In this document: piece by piece, positions 62,174 to 64,000 of the stretch | Layout: each line of letters opens with the position of its first letter | Position numbering within the stretch: position 1 is the stretch's first letter | Source: Pseudescherichia sp031987975 | GTDB taxonomy: Bacteria; Pseudomonadota; Gammaproteobacteria; Enterobacterales; Enterobacteriaceae | DNA length: 64,000 nt | Direction: 5' to 3' | NCBI RefSeq assembly: GCF_031987975.1 | Contig: NZ_DALZYX010000001.1 | Location: 372,001-436,000 of the forward strand | The notes under the pieces: model-generated | What the model was told of the DNA's origin: nothing | What the model saw: only the letters and a program-made list of their open reading frames with translations | The model's database searches: none | Translations under genes and position numbers: made by a program

Positions 62174-62428
62174 TTAGTTCCGACGCACCATCCTGTAGAT
62201 AGCCAGAACCACGATCGCACCCACTACGGCGACGAGGAAACTTGGTAAATTGAAGCCTGTTACGTCACCGCCAATACCGAACATGGTTGCCAGCCAGCCG
62301 CCGACCACCGCACCGACGATACCCAGGATAACGGTGATGATGAATCCACCCCCGTCGCGGCCTGGCATGATGAACTTAGCGATAATACCGGCAATAAGGC
62401 CAAAAATAATCCACGCAATAATACCCAT
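62174..62428 (-). CDS. ymgE: Transglycosylase-associated-family membrane protein YmgE
   Basis: 84 residues, three hydrophobic segments with GlyxxxGly motifs (GIIAWIIFGLIAGIIAKFIMPG, VILGIVGAVVGGWLATMFG). It matches E. coli YmgE of the GlsB/YeaQ/YmgE family. The ATG at 62428 follows AAAGGAGAC and gives the known length; a longer upstream frame is rejected. The family name does not imply transglycosylase activity. Function unknown, stress-associated. Confidence 0.93.
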   Translation of the reverse strand: MGIIAWIIFGLIAGIIAKFIMPGRDGGGFIITVILGIVGAVVGGWLATMFGIGGDVTGFNLPSFLVAVVGAIVVLAIYRMVRRN

Positions 62429-62572
62429 TTTGCGTTGTCTCCTTTTACATGGTTGCTTACTTTGCAGGCCAAAACGCCTGCACCGTGAATTGAGTATAGG
62501 CAATAGTTCCAAAAAAGGTTAAATGTCACAGACTTATTAATTTTATGTCGTTAAAAAAATTTACATTACGGC

Positions 62573-62599
62573 TGAAGTTCCCGCCCCGACTGCCGATAA
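62573..62599 (+). promoter_or_regulatory. Sigma-28 (FliA) promoter of ycgR
   Basis: TGAAGTTC (62573-62580), an 11-base spacer and GCCGATAA (62592-62599) match the FliA consensus, the -10 half perfectly. ycgR is a known class 3 flagellar gene in E. coli. Confidence 0.85.
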
Positions 62600-62638
62600 G
62601 ACAACGAAGGGCTATCAGTCATCAAGGAGCCATCCGGC

Positions 62639-63370
62639 GTGAGCAACTACAGTGAGCAGTTCCTGAAACAATCCCCTCTGGCCGTTTTGGGCGTCCTGCG
62701 CGATCTGCACAAAGAGCAGGTGCCGATCTGTATTTCCTGGGGGAGCGGCCAGTTCATCAGCAAGATCCTCGATGCGGATCTCGACAGGCTGGTGGTGGAT
62801 CTCGGCAGTCAGGAGTACGAGAACAAAGCGGTGCAACGCGTAGAGAGCGTTACCATCACCGCAGAGACCCGGGGGGCGAAAGTTGAATTTACCGCCTCCG
62901 GATTAAGCATGGGCGATTTTCAGGCGCTGCCGGCGTTTGTCACGCCGCTTCCCGCCTCCCTGTTTTTTATTCAGCGCCGGGAATATTTCCGCATCAGCGC
63001 CCCGCTGCATCCAGCCTATTTCGGTAAAGCCATGCTGCCGGACAAGAGTCCTATGCGCTTTCGCCTGTTTGACCTGTCGCTGGGCGGGATGGGCGCGCTG
63101 CTGGAGGGTGCAACGCCAGAGGGGGTTAAAGAGGGACAGCGTTTCTCACAGATCGAGCTGGATATGGGCGGCTGGGGGCAGTTCTATTTTGATGCTCAGC
63201 TCATCTCTATCAGCGAGCGTAAGGTGGTGGACGGCAAGAACGACACTGTCACCACCCCGCGACTCAGCTTTCGATTTCTGAATACCAACCCGGCAGTGGA
63301 ACGCGAACTCCAGCGAATTATCTTCTCGCTGGAGCGTGAGGCGCGCGAGCGGGCCAGTAAGGTGCGATGA
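62639..63370 (+). CDS. ycgR: c-di-GMP-responsive flagellar brake protein
   Basis: Binds cyclic-di-GMP and then the flagellar motor to slow swimming. 243 residues from a GTG at 62639 with AAGGAGC upstream. The N-terminal YcgR domain is about 1-105. The C-terminal PilZ domain has the RxxxR motif in IQRREYFRIS and DLSLGGMG as the second c-di-GMP motif. Its own FliA promoter lies upstream. It converges on emtA with 1 base between the stop codons. Confidence 0.97.
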   Translation: MSNYSEQFLKQSPLAVLGVLRDLHKEQVPICISWGSGQFISKILDADLDRLVVDLGSQEYENKAVQRVESVTITAETRGAKVEFTASGLSMGDFQALPAFVTPLPASLFFIQRREYFRISAPLHPAYFGKAMLPDKSPMRFRLFDLSLGGMGALLEGATPEGVKEGQRFSQIELDMGGWGQFYFDAQLISISERKVVDGKNDTVTTPRLSFRFLNTNPAVERELQRIIFSLEREARERASKVR

Positions 63371-63371
63371 T

Positions 63372-63983
63372 CTACATCGCATCCATGGCTTTCTGTACTT
63401 TCCAGATATAGCGAGGTGCCTGCGGCGCAGGATGGTTTTCGGCCACGTGCTCGACAAACTCATCCGCGTCCAGATCATTGATCTCGCTTATCGCCTTCTT
63501 GCGATCCGATGAGAAGGTGCGCAGCAGCGCCCCTGCGCCGTTGACATAGGAGACCACCAGCGCGTATTGCATTACTTCCGGATCTTTGATGCCGGCAAGT
63601 ACGCCATGTTCAAGAATGCTCAGGTAAGCAGTCCCCATCGAGATATTGCGCTCAGGATTTTTCAGCTCGCTGGTGGAAGGCTGTCCGCTCCAGCCCATAT
63701 GCCGGTAAACCTCTCTCCCGGCGGTGGAAGCCTTGAGCTGCATCAGCCCCACGGCATTAGATTTACTCACCAGCGTCGGGTTTCCGCCAGACTCAACGGC
63801 GATGATGGCCGTCACCAACCGCGGACTGACGCCCCACGCCGCACCCGCTTTCTCGCTGATCGGCATCCACTGCATAGCCCGTTTAACCGGCACCTCCGGA
63901 TCCCACGGCGGGTTTTTATAATCCTGTTTTGAACTACACCCTGCCAATAGCACCGCCAATAACGCAAACCATCTCAATTTCAC
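63372..63983 (-). CDS. emtA: Membrane-bound endolytic murein transglycosylase E
   Basis: Outer-membrane lipoprotein that cleaves glycan strands of peptidoglycan endolytically. 203 residues, as E. coli EmtA/MltE. Lipobox VLLAGC with Cys16 followed by Ser. Catalytic Glu64 is in AIIAVESGGNP, and the SLT-fold motifs NAVGLMQLKAS and ERNISMGTAYLSIL are intact. Only 17 bases of its upstream region are in the window. Confidence 0.97.
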   Translation of the reverse strand: MKLRWFALLAVLLAGCSSKQDYKNPPWDPEVPVKRAMQWMPISEKAGAAWGVSPRLVTAIIAVESGGNPTLVSKSNAVGLMQLKASTAGREVYRHMGWSGQPSTSELKNPERNISMGTAYLSILEHGVLAGIKDPEVMQYALVVSYVNGAGALLRTFSSDRKKAISEINDLDADEFVEHVAENHPAPQAPRYIWKVQKAMDAM

Positions 63984-64000
63984 ACCAACAATCCTTTTAC

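Overview
The window is chromosomal DNA from a motile member of the Enterobacteriaceae. The evidence is the near-E. coli protein sequences and gene order of narIJHG-narK-narXL-ychO, ychN, chaCBA-kdsA-sirB1-prmC-prfA-hemA-lolB-ispE-prs-dauA, ychH-pth-ychF and treA...ymgE-ycgR-emtA. Two sigma-28 (FliA) type promoters, ahead of a chemotaxis receptor and of ycgR, argue for a flagellated organism. I cannot name the species; the sequence fits the Enterobacter/Kosakonia/Leclercia/Klebsiella side of the family. I see no insertion sequence, prophage, CRISPR array, rRNA or tRNA.

Layout. 1-135: 3' end of a transporter that overlaps narI head to head at their stop codons. 132-11321: respiratory nitrate module (nitrate reductase NarGHJI, transporter NarK, sensor/regulator NarXL) with perfect FNR boxes and NarL heptamers. 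11322-18677: ychO, a periplasmic PEBP protein with ychN, a dCACHE chemotaxis receptor, a small CRP-linked DUF1883 gene, and chaC/chaB/chaA. 18720-31873: a conserved housekeeping block (KDO, haem, release factor, lipoprotein sorting, isoprenoid, PRPP, peptidyl-tRNA hydrolase, YchF). It lacks sirB2 and carries an AlbA/TipAS-type MerR regulator between dauA and ychH. 32023-57982: about 26 kb of accessory genes in the place where E. coli K-12 has ycgV and the dha genes. 58142-63983: treA, a ferrioxamine/ferrichrome-type receptor, ymgE, ycgR and emtA.

Accessory region. It holds (a) a 1113-residue protein built of three crystallin-like modules and nine 41-residue RCC1-like repeats; (b) an EamA exporter and a ProP-like symporter; (c) a putative amine or imino-acid catabolic cluster (FAD oxidoreductase, GntR/FCD regulator, aldehyde dehydrogenase, DapA-family lyase, YddG-like exporter, MFS importer, GlxA-type regulator) in which two promoters share a TTGTAT...ATACAA operator; (d) a CmoA-like carboxy-SAM synthase homologue overlapping an isoprenylcysteine-methyltransferase-like membrane protein; (e) a paoABCD aldehyde oxidoreductase operon extended by its own MocA-like cytidylyltransferase; (f) a three-gene envelope module (SH3-type lipoprotein, exported protein, membrane-anchored pseudokinase).

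Best candidates for undescribed biology are the pseudokinase envelope module, the CmoA-like/membrane methyltransferase pair, the crystallin/RCC1 mosaic protein, and the likely internal translation start that would yield a free albicidin-binding domain from the MerR regulator. Family assignments rest on remembered sequence signatures; no database search was run.
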